DNA of 64,000 nucleotides from Catonia carolina (taxonomy: Eukaryota; Arthropoda; Insecta; Hemiptera; Achilidae), in the NCBI GenBank assembly GCA_035578175.1, contig JAQMRL010000005.1, positions 59,005,722-59,069,721 of the forward strand. The letters are read 5' to 3'. The notes below the pieces were generated by a model that searched no databases, was not told the origin of the DNA, and saw nothing but the letters and a program-made list of their open reading frames with translations. The position numbers were made by a program, and so were the translations under genes. Shown here one piece after another: positions 33,420-44,815 of the stretch (position 1 is the stretch's first letter; each line of letters begins with the position of its first letter).

Positions 33420-34267
33420 AGATATCCGCGGACAGAACTCTTTGTGAAGAAGAGTTTTTGCGTAGGCCCTATAAGTTTGTTTAGTTCAAAATGTTGTATA
33501 GGCCTATAGCTTAGTATAGTAATGTTGTAATGTATATTTTACTAAATAAAATGAATGAATAAATAAAATAGTTATTCATCTCCATTCCCAAATAAAGAAA
33601 TGTAAAAAAAGTTCCTTCCATCCAATTCCCCGAACGAAAAAGTAGCCCAGCTACGACGTCGTCATCCTGAGCACAAGCTCATTTCTTAAGGATTCGGACT
33701 CGGACTTTAAATAAACTAATAAAAAATAAAAATAAAGAAAATATCGGTTTGCAAGACTAATATTGGTCATTCGAGTTCCAGTAGGGAACTTGAGATGAGG
33801 TAATAAATAATCACGACTTAAGTTAGCTAATAAACAATTCATAAATCATTATTGATTATACGGTAATTCGTGTATTATTTATTAGTTTACGGTATTTAAG
33901 ATAAGCTATAATTAATTGCTAATTATAAATGCAAAATCGGTTATATTTTAAGCGAAGGCGACGAATGGGTGGTGCTGCATTCTCACTATCCTATGATTTT
34001 TCTAAATGAAAACGAATATAGTGTTTGCAATAGTCTAATGTTTGTAAGTAATAAACTATGTAGTGTTTATTGGGTGTGAACTAACATCGATCTAAACGCT
34101 TTCAGCTTTTCTACTGACTTGATTATTCTCTTGTTTGTCCAGTATACAATATTTTATATAACCTGAAAAATATAGGATGGTAAAAAAATTGTACAACAAT
34201 TTTTGATCATAAAAATAAAATTTAACACGTTGTACTTTGATGTAAAACGTGTACATAATGTACCGGT
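33420..34267. other. unassigned DNA
   Basis: No supported gene or element. The frame at 33651-33842 is not protein-like. Confidence 0.4.
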
Positions 34268-34432
34268 GTACTTTGGTCGTTTGGTTTCAATAAACCATAC
34301 TTTCTCAGAAGTAGTCGGCCTGAGCCTGTACAAGACCTCATTTACACTTTATACACATCGACCTCATCTCATTGGGTCATGGAGTTGCTTATTATTCTTC
34401 AATTGAACAGATTGCAACGTACGCACATCAGG
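34268..34432 (+). mobile_element. SINE-T2 body and tail, 5'-truncated
   Basis: Starts inside T2 ('CTTTGGTCGTTTGGTTTCAA'), with 'GCCTGAGCCTGTACAAGACC' and the tail 'GATTGCAACGTACGCACATC'. The tRNA head is missing. Confidence 0.7.
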
Positions 34433-34571
34433 GGTAAAAAAACCTACCAGGGGTTTATATAAAATACCGCTCAGGTTCCAAATTAATTAACAGTTATAAG
34501 TCCTTCTGTAGAGATTGCTTATTACACAAAAAGCTCTTACAATGCACCTATTATTGTATATTATTAAAAAT

Positions 34572-34937
34572 ATTTAGTGTGAAACACTCGCACGACTTGC
34601 CAATGAAAAGAACAAAAATAAATGACCTATGTGTTTAATCATGAGTAAATAATGTAAAATTAAAAATAACCTAATTTGAATCACGAGTGAATGACGCTAA
34701 ATGAAAATCAACTTCTGTTTGACTTAACAATACGGAAAATAACTAATTGATAAACTAAGCAGTGTAGAGAAAATTTTTTAAATGAAAGTCGTAGATTTTT
34801 TAATTTTCTATAACTTAATTTACATATATTTTTGTGGTAAACGAATAGTAAGTCAGTAATCTTTAAAAGCGCTCAGTTTTTACAGATTTGAACGAGATTA
34901 ATTACCGCTTTAATTAATTGACGGTAAATTAAGCGTT
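34572..34937 (-). repeat. REP-B, minus strand, first part
   Basis: Begins 'GTGTGAAACACTCGCACGAC' and runs to TAAATTAAGCGTT (34925-34937), the target of the LINE insertion that follows. It continues at 35513. Confidence 0.7.
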
Positions 34938-35499
34938 TTTTTATCTGAGGCGGCGAGAAAAACTCACGTTCACTTCCTCACGATGGGGGAAGTAGTGCTG
35001 GACTCAATTGAGGCGTCCTCGTCCAGCCCCAAGGTGGCCGCAACCGCCTACCAACCAAAAACCCGCCGCCTGGCCACTTGATCCGTCATCAGCAAAGAAC
35101 CCTTCACCTCCCTCGAAACTGTTTATATAATACTACAAGGGAAATGTCGGGTTAAAAAATTTACATACTGTCTGCGGGGTTTGGAAGGGAACCGTAGCCT
35201 AATTCCCCTCTCGCTGTCTTTAATCAACACTCACTCTCTCATTTTCATTCATCTCTTTCATTACCAGCTCAGGAAATTAGTGTGCCTACTTTCTGAGATC
35301 GGGACAGGATTGATTTACTGTGGGAGAGGTTGATCCCGCTGATATCCAGATGGCCCCTCCCTCCGAAGTCTCCCGATTACTCTCTCCGCAAACTGAGCGA
35401 TCAACTTCCAGCTCTCCTCTTCCCGCAGCATCGCTGCCCCTACTCTCTCTGGGATCCACTTTGCAACGCCTACCTTCTCAGATGTCTCCATTCTTTCGT
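34938..35499 (-). mobile_element. R1-like LINE 3' end, 13-bp TSD
   Basis: A GC-rich 562-bp insertion. TAAATTAAGCGTT is present on both sides (34925-34937 and 35500-35512), an exact 13-bp duplication. The plus-strand T-run at its left edge is the complement of an A-tail, so the element lies on the minus strand. Its sequence is the inverted counterpart of 44123-44711, with shared blocks such as 'AGGCGTCCTCGTCCAGCCCC' and 'GATCGGGACAGGATTGAT'. Only the last coding codons and 3' UTR remain, and the open frames here are on the wrong strand. The clade assignment rests on the sister copy. Confidence 0.85.
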
Positions 35500-35512
35500 T
35501 AAATTAAGCGTT

Positions 35513-35689
35513 GTTTTATTTTAGTTTCAAGAATTTTAACAAATGGTTGAAATAAAATATTGTAGGTATTACTTTTAATTTTTTATAACTTTCTATTAAT
35601 CTACATTTGTCCTTAAAAAGCATATTAAGGCCGGAATCTTAAAATAATAGTTTGTACTCCGGGAGCACACTCCCCCACGAATTTCAGTA
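35513..35689 (-). repeat. REP-B, minus strand, second part
   Basis: Continues the copy from 34572 ('AAATATTGTAGGTATTACTT', 'AGCATATTAAGGCCGGAATC') up to the small TIR element. Confidence 0.62.
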
Positions 35690-36105
35690 TGTAGCGATCA
35701 GCTGTTGTATCAGTTTTTAATTTATTTAGAACACCTGATTCATACAATTCGTTACTGAAGTCAAATATCTAATTTATATAAAATGTCTTTCTTTTTCTAA
35801 ATTTCAATTAAATAATATAATAAAATGATAAACCATAATATTTAATTTTTTATTTTATTAACTAAATAGTAAAACGGAATTGTTTTTTTATAAATTTAAT
35901 TAATATTTCATTTTATTTTATTTTTTTCCAAAGTTATAATTAAGTTCCGGATTTGTAAATGCAACAATTGGAAATAAATTTGTCATGGATCAACCATCAA
36001 ACCGTACGGATGGGTTTTTGAGTTTTATTTAATATAGCTGTAAAATATATTAATTTGTTAGATTATTTTAGCGTAATTATTTAAATTCATAAAACAAACG
36101 CTACA
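35690..36105. mobile_element. small TIR element (TGTAGCG ends, AGTA flanks)
   Basis: 416 bp absent from other REP-B copies. The ends TGTAGCG and CGCTACA are inverted copies, and AGTA occurs immediately outside each (35686-35689 and 36106-36109). AT-rich and noncoding. The TIR is only 7 bp, so the call is tentative. Confidence 0.45.
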
Positions 36106-36475
36106 AGTAGACATGTCGCTTACCCTATACTGTAGAGCACAAAAAAAGGTTTAACGATTTGAAACCAAATTGTGAAACCTTTTTTGAAAAAACTACAAGA
36201 AGTGAAAAATTACACGAATAAATTATTGTTTCCAGTTGGCCGATTTTGATCAAAATTATAGTGTTTGGTTCCTTTATGGTCCATAACTTAAGTTCCAAGT
36301 TTAATTTTCGTATAATATTCTGTTCTTGAAATATTTTGTTCATACACGAACCGATCGGTAAACACATATTTTGCTTCAGAGGACCTAGAAACGTGTATAT
36401 CGATATATCGAAGCGTGATAATTCGATTTGGAAAAATCGACATGAAAATAATACTTTCCTTTCCTATATTTCTTA
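36106..36475 (-). repeat. REP-B, minus strand, third part
   Basis: From 'CATGTCGCTTACCCTATACT' to 'CATGAAAATAATACTTTCC', the left end of the family. The ORFs on both strands here are repeat sequence. Confidence 0.72.
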
Positions 36476-37404
36476 TTGGGCAAAATTAAGTAAAGCTTAC
36501 TTAAGGGGAGTTCATACCGAAAATTCGATTCCATAATCAATGTTTTGAATTTTATTGAATACTCGTATTAATATTTGAAATTTTCTGTTTAATTTGGTAT
36601 TAAATGTAAATGCATATTTATGATCTATGGAAATATTTTAAATATTGTTTTTATAATAGGTCTGCAGGTTCAGAATTTTGGACAGTGAAATTTTGAGACA
36701 TAGTTATTTATTTATTACTCTGAAACCACACAATCTAAAAGGCTGTGGAAGATGTCATTTTCTCCCTTGCCCTATTGGATTTGTAGGTTATGTTTTTACA
36801 TAGGTTGTATGTTATAAATTGATTATGTATAGTGGTAGAAAAAAAGAAAAGTCACTTTATTCTGGTGTTATTTCTGTTTATTATATCTGAATATTACTTA
36901 TTTTAATTTGTAAACATGTTTTTTATGACAAAAGACCCATTTTCTCAGAAACCACAAAACATAAAGAAATCATTTTTTTACTGTGTCTTTAGTAGGTTAT
37001 AGTGGTACTGTGGATCCTCTTTCAGCATTGTACATGTGGAATTTTATGAAAAATATTTAAAAAAAATTGACCCCGTCAAAAAAATTCATAATTTTTTTAA
37101 AAGTTGTTACATATTAATGTCCGAGGACCAGTAGCCTCTTCTTGTATTCATAAATAATCCTTCAAAGTTACAGGTTTCAAACATTAATAGTTACTGAGAT
37201 AATGGGTTTCAAATTTTGCTAATTTAACATTGGCGGGATACGCGGTATGAACTCCCCTTATTATTTCCTCTTCCAACCACGGGCTATGATCACTTTGGAA
37301 GAGTAATATTTGTGAATAAATGAATATACATTTTTTTAAAATTTACTATGATAAGTAGGCATATCAAATAAAATATGAATATGATAAGTATTAATATGAT
37401 AGGA
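36476..37404. other. unassigned AT-rich DNA
   Basis: No supported gene or element. Confidence 0.4.
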
Positions 37405-37665
37405 ATATGATAAGTAGGGAAACTTACAAAATAATCACATATCAAGAAGGTTTTAAAACCAAAGATAGATGGATCAAAGAAATCGAAACAATCCTAAACA
37501 CCATAAACGCTTCATGTACCGATGTAACAGATGGCCTTTAGAAGGAAAATAAAATTTTGGGAATTTCCCGACTGCAGAAACAAGGCAGAGGACATGGACG
37601 CAGAAACAAAGGGAGAAGGTTAGCAAGAGGATGAAGGCGTACCATGCGAACAAACGACAGCTTAA
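37405..37665 (+). pseudogene. possible LINE ORF2 C-terminal relic
   Basis: A plus-strand frame with 'KTKDRWIKEIETILNTINA', 'DVTDGL', a stop, then 'ENKILGISRLQKQGRG' and a basic tail. The pattern resembles the extreme C-terminus of insect LINE ORF2 proteins. It is short and I have no motif of the catalytic domain, so confidence is low. Confidence 0.35.
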
Positions 37666-39726
37666 AAAATAATTTTACATAACCAGTGCGTTCTTTATAT
37701 AGGACAATACAAAAAAAGTAGGCATATCTTTTTTATTTGCATTAGAAAGAAAAAATTTCATTTCCATAAACCTACTTGTTGGACGTGCTCTCCCGGAAGA
37801 GACAGATTAACCAAATTTTCCATATACTGAACTTAGTTGATAATGAAGCATTTATTATTCTAGAAAATAAGTGTCCGAGTTTAAATTGAAAAGTACACTG
37901 AAAGATATAAGAGTACTTCATTGAATCAGGTTGTCAATTTTTGTTTCAGGTACGATAAGAATAAATATCTTTATAAAAAAGAAAAAATAATCGTATGATT
38001 GTTCTAAATATTCGTATTTTAATCTGCAGAGTAATTTTGAGCGTATGCCAATAATCGTTTCAATGTTTACTGAAATCAAAAAGCGTGTTTTCTGTTTGTT
38101 AATAGATATTTTTTATTACAAACCGGTAATACATTTTATATTAATTGCTAATTATATTATTATGTAACAAATTTAACTTGGCGTAATTACCTTCTTATGA
38201 GTGCGATTTATTTTGTGCATAAAATTGTACAAAGAAAAAAATCTTGATTTGACTCAATTTGGCCGCTCCGGCAAACATTTTGTCGTTCCAACAGAGAATT
38301 TGTGGGAGGAGAGTTTAAAATTGAAACAGTATTGCAATGATCGGTATTGATTTTGATGAATCCCGTTGTGACATGAAACAAAATAAAATTTATTCGTATT
38401 TGGTGCTGTGGTACAACAATTGGCAAAATTTCTGCGACTTCCTTAACTCAGGTACACATTATCCGTCATGAGAATTACCTATTCGTACAAATTTTTCTGC
38501 CACTGCGTTCATGTTTTACAAACCATAGCGGCAGATTTTAAGCATAACAGTGCATAAACGGACAAATTGTTCCAATAGATAAACAAATACGCGCGACTTG
38601 GAATCGCATGTTTCCATTTTTATAGACATGACACGGATCTCATGCATAAAAGGGATCTCTATCCCACAAAATGTATTAAAATTGTGATTGAACTTAGCGC
38701 AATCCATTTGAGTACAAAAAAGTTCTTTGCTTGCAGATAAAACTTGCTATATACTAATTGAAACAAATACTAAATACAAAATACGACACTACCAGTAGAA
38801 AGAATTCATACAGTAGGCCTATTATAAAACATCCGGTCTGTCGCAGGTTGTTTTGACTAAAGGCGTTGGTAAAGTGAAACATGATTACGCATCCTTTTTA
38901 CTGACTTTCAACTCGTAGTCTGTTTATATCTGCTGCACAATTCTGTGGGATATACTATAGTAACGTATGAGTGTGTAGTAGCACAGCTCGTGGCGTTGGT
39001 AGGCGGGGCCTCGGTGTAGTGGGAATAAGGCGTGACAAAGATTAGCCTCACCCAAGTCAGTCACGTTTATGGTATCCGGATGACAGTTTGAGAAAGGAGG
39101 ACAAATAGGTTTGAAAAGGACGTTATTCTTTAAAAAAGGAGGACTTTCAGGATTTATTTTATTATATGGGTTTTTTTTAAATTACTTTACAATTTTTGCA
39201 AGACGTTCTTGGTTTTTTTAACAAATAATAATTATAAAAATCTTCACATGGCATGTTTTAAAAATTATATCGTGTAAGAATCTACGTTGTTACTGACGCT
39301 ACACTAAGTATGTTCCTTTCTTTGATCCTTGCGTATTAATTAGTAACAAAACTCTTTCAAAATTTGCGTTATGTGCGCTTACACAAAAGAAAAACTCACA
39401 GATCTTGAGCAGTTCTGAGAATCATTCAGTGTTTTAGCAGATTTGAAGCCCATTGCCTTCTGCTGATGTAACTTTAAATCATAATATTTGTCATCAGCAT
39501 CACCATTTAATTTGGATTTAAGAACTATTACATCACTGGTACCAACGGCCACATGGTTTATCAGTGTCCTTCATTGTTAAATAAGCAAAAGGAAGACATA
39601 TAGTTGGTAAGGAAGGACAGGAGGACAATCTATAGGAAAAGGAGGACTCTCTTTTAGGATACTATCTGGCAACGCTTATTGTGTCGACAACTGTTAAACA
39701 AGAAGATATCAATTCAGAAATAGGAA
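37666..39726. other. unassigned DNA
   Basis: No gene that I can support. About 38980-39070 is GC-rich for the window. Four GGAGGAC motifs cluster at about 39099, 39142, 39619 and 39641. The frames at 38208-38707 look like chance. Confidence 0.4.
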
Positions 39727-40305
39727 GTGATGGCGTTTTGCAGAAAATGGACGATAAGGACCAAAGCCGTTATTAATAATAAAACATTGGAAAAGGTAGG
39801 AAATTTCAAGTATTTGGGATGTGACATAACCTATAATTATGATCAAGATATGGAACAAAAGGCATCCAGATTTAATATGATATGTGGGGCTAGAAGCCGA
39901 AGCCTGAAAGGCAAAGCAAGAAAGGATACACAGATTAAGGTTGATAAGGTGATGGCCACGCTGACACTGATCTATGAAAGTGAAGCTTGGTGCTTAACAA
40001 GAAACAAAAGTCATTGATCGAAGCAGCAGAAATGAGGTTCCTTAGACATGTTGAAGGATGTACGAGACAAGACCACATCAGGCATGAGGGGATAACAGAG
40101 GAATGAGAAACTCAACAACTAAATGAGTTCATCATGAAACATAATGGACAATGGAAAGATCATTTATTTAGAATGTGACAAGACCGACTACTTTTGAATG
40201 CATGGCTTTATGAACCGAGGGGTACAAGAGGAGAGGGGGAGACCGAGGAAGAAATGGACGCCGGAACAGACTCAATTACAGCCTAATAGCTGATGAACGA
40301 AGACG
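39727..40305 (+). pseudogene. non-LTR retrotransposon ORF2 C-terminal region
   Basis: Reads 'MAFCRKWTIRTKAVINN', 'NFKYLGCDITYNYDQDME', 'LKGKARKDTQIKVDKVM' and 'YESEAWCLTRNKSH', then after a frame change near 40015 'AAEMRFLRHVEGCTRQD' and 'QWKDHLFRM', ending in 'RGRPRKKW'-like codons near 40260. These are standard blocks downstream of the reverse-transcriptase core in a widespread insect LINE group, to which the 61-kb copy also belongs. There is no catalytic core here and a stop splits the frame, so it is a 5'-truncated dead copy. Confidence 0.82.
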
Positions 40306-40720
40306 GCGACGAGTTGTTAAACAAAGCGCATTTCGTTTTACTAGTATTTTACAATACAACAAACAGTAATTTTTATTAATATACTATTCTCATCAAGGCG
40401 TTATTTTTGTTAAAATGCTATATGATAATAAGGTATAATGTTATTTTTGTTAAACGATATTTGTACGCCTACTAGGTCAAGAAATTTCTTTAAAGATTCA
40501 GGCTAAATGAATATTTCTCTAAATATATTTTCTGAAGATCGTCCTAAATTTGCGAAAGCAGTCGAAAAACAAACAGTTAATTGATGGAATTGAACCACTT
40601 GATTAGTCTAAGGGTTTTAATATAAACGGTGGAGAAGATATGGTTGACCGATAGAGAAAGGTGGAGAGGAGTTGTGTTCGATTCGAAAAAAATTCAGAAA
40701 AAGGAATAAAGAAGATGTTT
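40306..40720. other. unassigned DNA
   Basis: No supported gene or element. Confidence 0.4.
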
Positions 40721-41051
40721 GCCCATAACAGGAATGTGAAGTATTAAATTATTTGAATTGATCTGCTAGTTCCAGGTATATAAAAACTAGTTCGGTTTTT
40801 TATCACATGGTCAGCCATATGTATGACTGAAGCATTTAAGAACAAACAAGGTTGAGGTGTAAAAGACATTAGTCACAGTTATCCCCTCTGAGAGTAGTGA
40901 ATTTTATTAAACAGCCTGACACTGTGGTGAATGAAGTAAAGGATCATTTGCAGGGTGGAAAGTAGGTGCTTTTCAGAGGGTATGGTGATAAGCATCCATT
41001 TCCACTCAGTGAGGAAGGCAGGGTAAACCACCTTACTCCTCGTTCTACTTA
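40721..41051 (+). mobile_element. SINE-A, split by FB-1 (left piece)
   Basis: Plus-strand SINE-A from 'GCCCATAACAGGAATGTGAA' to 'ACTCCTCGTTCTACTTA'. The last ~50 bp of this copy lie beyond the FB-1 insertion, at 42643-42696. Confidence 0.88.
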
Positions 41052-42642
41052 CTGTCTGTAACTTAATGGCCTCCGGCAGAGGGAAGCAACATACGGATTA
41101 TAAAACCATTTCAGAAAACATGCCTAATATTTTTAAGTGACTCAAACTTGTCAAAAATGGAAATTTATAAAACAAAGTATTTCGCATGTTTTTTACTTCT
41201 ATAAAATTTTTTCGGAAAACACACGCTTAATGAGAAAATGTATAATTTAGTAAAAGTTTTGTTTTTGAAGAAAACCCCGTATTTTTTTCAAATACATCGT
41301 CATTGTTCCACAACTATTGCTCGGATTAACATAATATTTGGTAGGTTTGTTCGGAAAGAAATATGGAAAACGATTATGCTATACAATTTAACAGAAAATC
41401 GTTACTTTTTTAGTTACGTGGTATTTTCATAAATAAATTTTGTGAAATCGCGAAACACCAAATAAAAAAGTCAGCATGCGAGAAACTTTTCCGTCTTTAA
41501 GGTGGTACAGACGTTAGTATTTCACGCATGTTAATTAAGTAATATTCTGGTACCATTTTCTCAAAATACTAGTTTAGATAGAGATTTCAAACTAAAACCA
41601 TTTTATTTCTTAAATTATGTTTTTTAGTGTATTTTAATAATACCTACTTTTATTTTTTAAATTCTGAATTTATTAAACAATATTTTTTTCCACTTGATCT
41701 AAAATTGTCCAAATTTTGAAAAAATTTGCTCAACTAACTCATAAAATTAAGAATATAATGGCAAATTATTTGGTATATCAGATAAAAAAAGTTATGAAGA
41801 TACTCTGGCCAAAAAATTAAGGAGATATCTTAATTAGTCTCCGAGAAAATGGAACAGAAGTGGAAAAACCACAATTTTCGAAAAACTACCGTTTTTCAAA
41901 AGAATACAAAGCAATACGTATAAGTACAAAATAATACTAAAAACTAAACAGTACAGCACAAATTTCTAGGTTACTTTCCCACAAACAAAGTATTCACAAC
42001 ATGACGGCTAATTCTTGCATACGATCCCATCTGTAAGGGAAAGAACAAAACTGTAATACTAATAGAATTCAAACGAAAAAAAAAGTAAGCAATAAACAAG
42101 TAAACAGACCAGAAAGTTGGCGGGCACGATCATTCCTTTCATTAATTTTCAAGGGTTTACAATAACACTACAGCTACAATTTATATACCAAATTAATCAG
42201 ATACCTATAGAGAATAAAAAATGAAATAAGAAGAAAATCAATTTTGTTAAATATTTAAACGTCTGTACCCCTTAAAGATAACAATTTAAAGATATAAATT
42301 TCCTTAAAGATATAAATTTAGGAAATGAAATTAAAAAAAAATTAAATTAATTTTTAGCGAACGAATTATTTAATACAGTTGGACAATGACGATGTAATTG
42401 AAAAATACACTTTTTTCTTCAAAACAGAACTTTTTATATATTATAAAGTATCCAATTAAGCGAGAGTTTTTCGAAATAATTTTATAGAACGAAAAACATG
42501 CGAAATACTTTGTTTTATAAAAATATGTCATTTCCGACAAGTTTAGTTAGGTACTTAAAAAAATAAAAATATTTTCTGAAATGGTTTTACAATCCACATA
42601 ATGCTCCTCTCTGCCGGAGGCCATCAAGTTTTAGACAGACAG
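41052..42642. mobile_element. FB-1 foldback, long form, inside SINE-A
   Basis: About 1.59 kb inserted into a SINE-A. It starts CTGTCTGTAACTTAATGGCC and ends with the complement-type AAGTTTTAGACAGACAG. Inverted arms of roughly 250-300 bp include 'GGCCTCCGGCAGAG', 'AAACCATTTCAGAAAA', 'TTTCGCATGTTTTT' and 'ACATCGTCATTGT', each present inverted on the right. The central ~1 kb is AT-rich with no transposase. It shares its first ~40 bp with the 196-bp FB-1 at 16.6 kb. The SINE-A flanks overlap by at most 1-2 bases, so the target duplication is very short or has decayed. Confidence 0.85.
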
Positions 42643-42696
42643 CAGTAAAGGTTTTAAAGGTTCAAAATAGCCTATCGGCTGATGACCTAAACAACA
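42643..42696 (+). mobile_element. SINE-A, split by FB-1 (right piece)
   Basis: The missing end of the copy begun at 40721: 'AGTAAAGGTTTTAAAGG' to 'GCTGATGACCTAAACAACA'. Confidence 0.85.
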
Positions 42697-43348
42697 AAAG
42701 AAGATGTGAAAGGACTTATTCATTATTAGAAGGATTTCCCAAAGAACTTATATAAATTACATAATAAAGAAAAAAACAGGATAGTTTTTAATCACACTAT
42801 ACATAGTTTAGAAAAACATTAATATGCATAAAATTATGGAATAAATAAATAAATTAATATTCATTAACAGAACATGTAGCCAGCCGTGTAGTCATGTAGT
42901 CATGTAGTCATGTAGTCATGTAGTCATGTAGTCATGTTACCACGTACAAGTATATTCTTAACCGTCTATCAATCGGTACCTTTAACATACGTATTTAAAA
43001 TAAAACATTTTATTTCTAAAAAAAATAAACACACGCACTAACACACACACGCAAACTAAGTGTGTACATCATTAAAGAGTTAACGATTTTTATCTTACTA
43101 GTACTTAATTAATTTCTCTTTGAACGTGACTACAATTTTAATTCTCGTTAATCTGTCGTATATCCAACTATATTTGAAATACCCGTTCTTTGAATGGTAG
43201 TAGTTTAAAGTTCGTTTACACAGGGCTTATATAATTTTTAGAGACTTTGTTAATTTTCAATTTCGAAAAATTTTGATTGAGGAACATATAAACAGCGATA
43301 AAACAAATAAACTTGTTAAAAAGAACAAGCAGAAAAGCTAGACTATAG
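42697..43348. other. unassigned DNA with an 8-bp tandem repeat
   Basis: A (CATGTAGT)n minisatellite occupies about 42886-42937, roughly six units. No gene. Confidence 0.6.
42886..42937. repeat. (CATGTAGT)n tandem repeat
   Basis: Six or so near-perfect copies of an 8-bp unit. Confidence 0.92.
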
Positions 43349-43357
43349 ATTTCGTTT

Positions 43358-43752
43358 GTGTTGTTTAGGTCATTAGCCGAAAGGCTGGTTTGAACCTGTA
43401 GACGTTTTACTTAGTAAAACGACGAGTGAGGTGGTTTACCAGTGCCTTCCTCACCGAGTGGAAAACTACGCTTATCTGCATGCCAGGCCTTCTGAAAAGC
43501 ACGTATTTTTTACTCTACAAATGACACCTTCACTTCATCCACCACCGGGTCTGGCTTTATAATGAAATTCATTACTTTCAGAGGAGATAACTCTGATTAG
43601 TGTCTTTTATACCTCTACTTTTTCTGATCTTAAATGATTGAGTCATTTAATTGGCTGACCATGTGATAAGAACAGAACTATTTATTTTAGCCCTGCAACG
43701 AACAGATTGAGTGTAAATAATTTGACACTCCACGTGTCTGTTATGGGCAGAT
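43358..43752 (-). mobile_element. SINE-A, full length, 9-bp TSD
   Basis: Minus-strand full copy, GTTGTTTAGGTCATTAGCCG to GTCTGTTATGGGCAGAT. ATTTCGTTT flanks it at 43349-43357 and 43753-43761. Confidence 0.9.
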
Positions 43753-43782
43753 ATTTCGTTTATAAAAACTAAATACAAAACA

Positions 43783-44110
43783 AACATGAAAACAGCGCCG
43801 TCTCACTTGAACACACAATACGGGAAAATTGAAAAAGTTAATAGTATTAAGTACCTGGGAAAAATATTACAACTGAAGACTAGCAAAAAGGAAGCGAAAA
43901 ACAGCCGACGGAAATATGGTTGGTGCACTCCGAAGAATTCACAACCTGTATGACAAGGAAGCACTCTTGAGAAAAGTCAAGTTCAAAATATTATACCATG
44001 CGTATTTGTTCAATAGTGAATGTCTCAGGAGATCGTAAAGACTGGTATAAGAGAAACAAACAATTTCGATACCCGCTAGAAAACAATACAATAAACTATT
44101 TCTATTAAAC
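43783..44110 (+). pseudogene. non-LTR retrotransposon ORF2 relic
   Basis: Plus strand: 'KIEKVNSIKYLGKILQ' (the F/I-K-Y-L-G block that follows the reverse-transcriptase core), then after a frameshift 'ALRRIHNLYDKEALLRKVKF' and 'YLFNSECL'. The block order matches the minus-strand LINE at 45.4-46.6 kb. Both edges are lost. Confidence 0.62.
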
Positions 44111-44122
44111 AATTACTAGTCT

Positions 44123-44711
44123 TTGGAGACATTTACATGTCTAATGGAGACATCTGAGAAGATAGGTGTTGCACAGTGGATCCCAGAGAGAGTAGGGGCA
44201 GCGATGCTGCAGGATGAGGAGAGCTGGAAGTTGGTCGCTCAGTTTGCGGAGAGAGTGGTCGGGAGACTGCGAATGGAGGAGACATGCGGATATCAGCGGG
44301 ATCGCCCTCTCCACAAGTGAATCAATCCTGTCCCGATCTCAGTAGGTAAGATAGGCACACTAATTTCCTGAACTGGTGATGAAAGAGATCGATGAAAGTG
44401 AAAGAGTGAGTGTTGGTCAGTGACAGCGAGGTGGGAATTAGGCTACGGTTCCCTTCCGCGCCCCGCTGACAGTATGTAAATTATTTTAACCCGACATTTC
44501 CCTTGTAGTATTATATAGACAGTTCCGATGGAGGTGGAGGGTTGTTTGCTGATGTCGGATCAAGGGGCCAGGCGGCGGGTTTTTAGTTGGTAAGGCGGTT
44601 GTGGCCTCCTTGGGGCTGGACGAGGACGCCTCAATTGAGTCCAATACTACTTCCCCCTTCGTGATGGAGTGAACATGAGGTTTTCTCGTTGCCTCGGATA
44701 AAAAAAAAATA
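44123..44711 (+). mobile_element. R1-like LINE 3' end with A-tail
   Basis: GC-rich LINE 3' end. The frame to 44320 reads 'AAMLQDEESWKLVAQFAERV' with a basic tail, the style of the extreme C-terminus of R1-clade ORF2 proteins. A ~390-bp 3' UTR follows and ends in TCGGATAAAAAAAAAA (about 44695-44711). It matches the 34938-35499 insertion along most of its length. Heavily 5'-truncated. A target duplication was not clear. Confidence 0.78.
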
Positions 44712-44815
44712 CTACTCTACTAGCAGCTAACAAACTAGCGCCGTGGCAATAGGTCTTTAAGAGTGTGGGCTGCATAAAGTCTTTTAGAAATATCTAATTA
44801 ATAGCTTCAGAAATA

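Noticed and set aside
35320..35524. Two open frames in GC-rich DNA, Ser/Pro-rich
   Set aside because: They lie antisense to an R1-like LINE 3' end whose sister copy at 44.1 kb shows the coding strand.
41238..41432. 64-codon open frame
   Set aside because: It starts in the inverted arm of FB-1 and has no protein-like motif.
42886..42937. CRISPR-like short repeat array
   Set aside because: An 8-bp head-to-tail unit with no spacers; a simple minisatellite.
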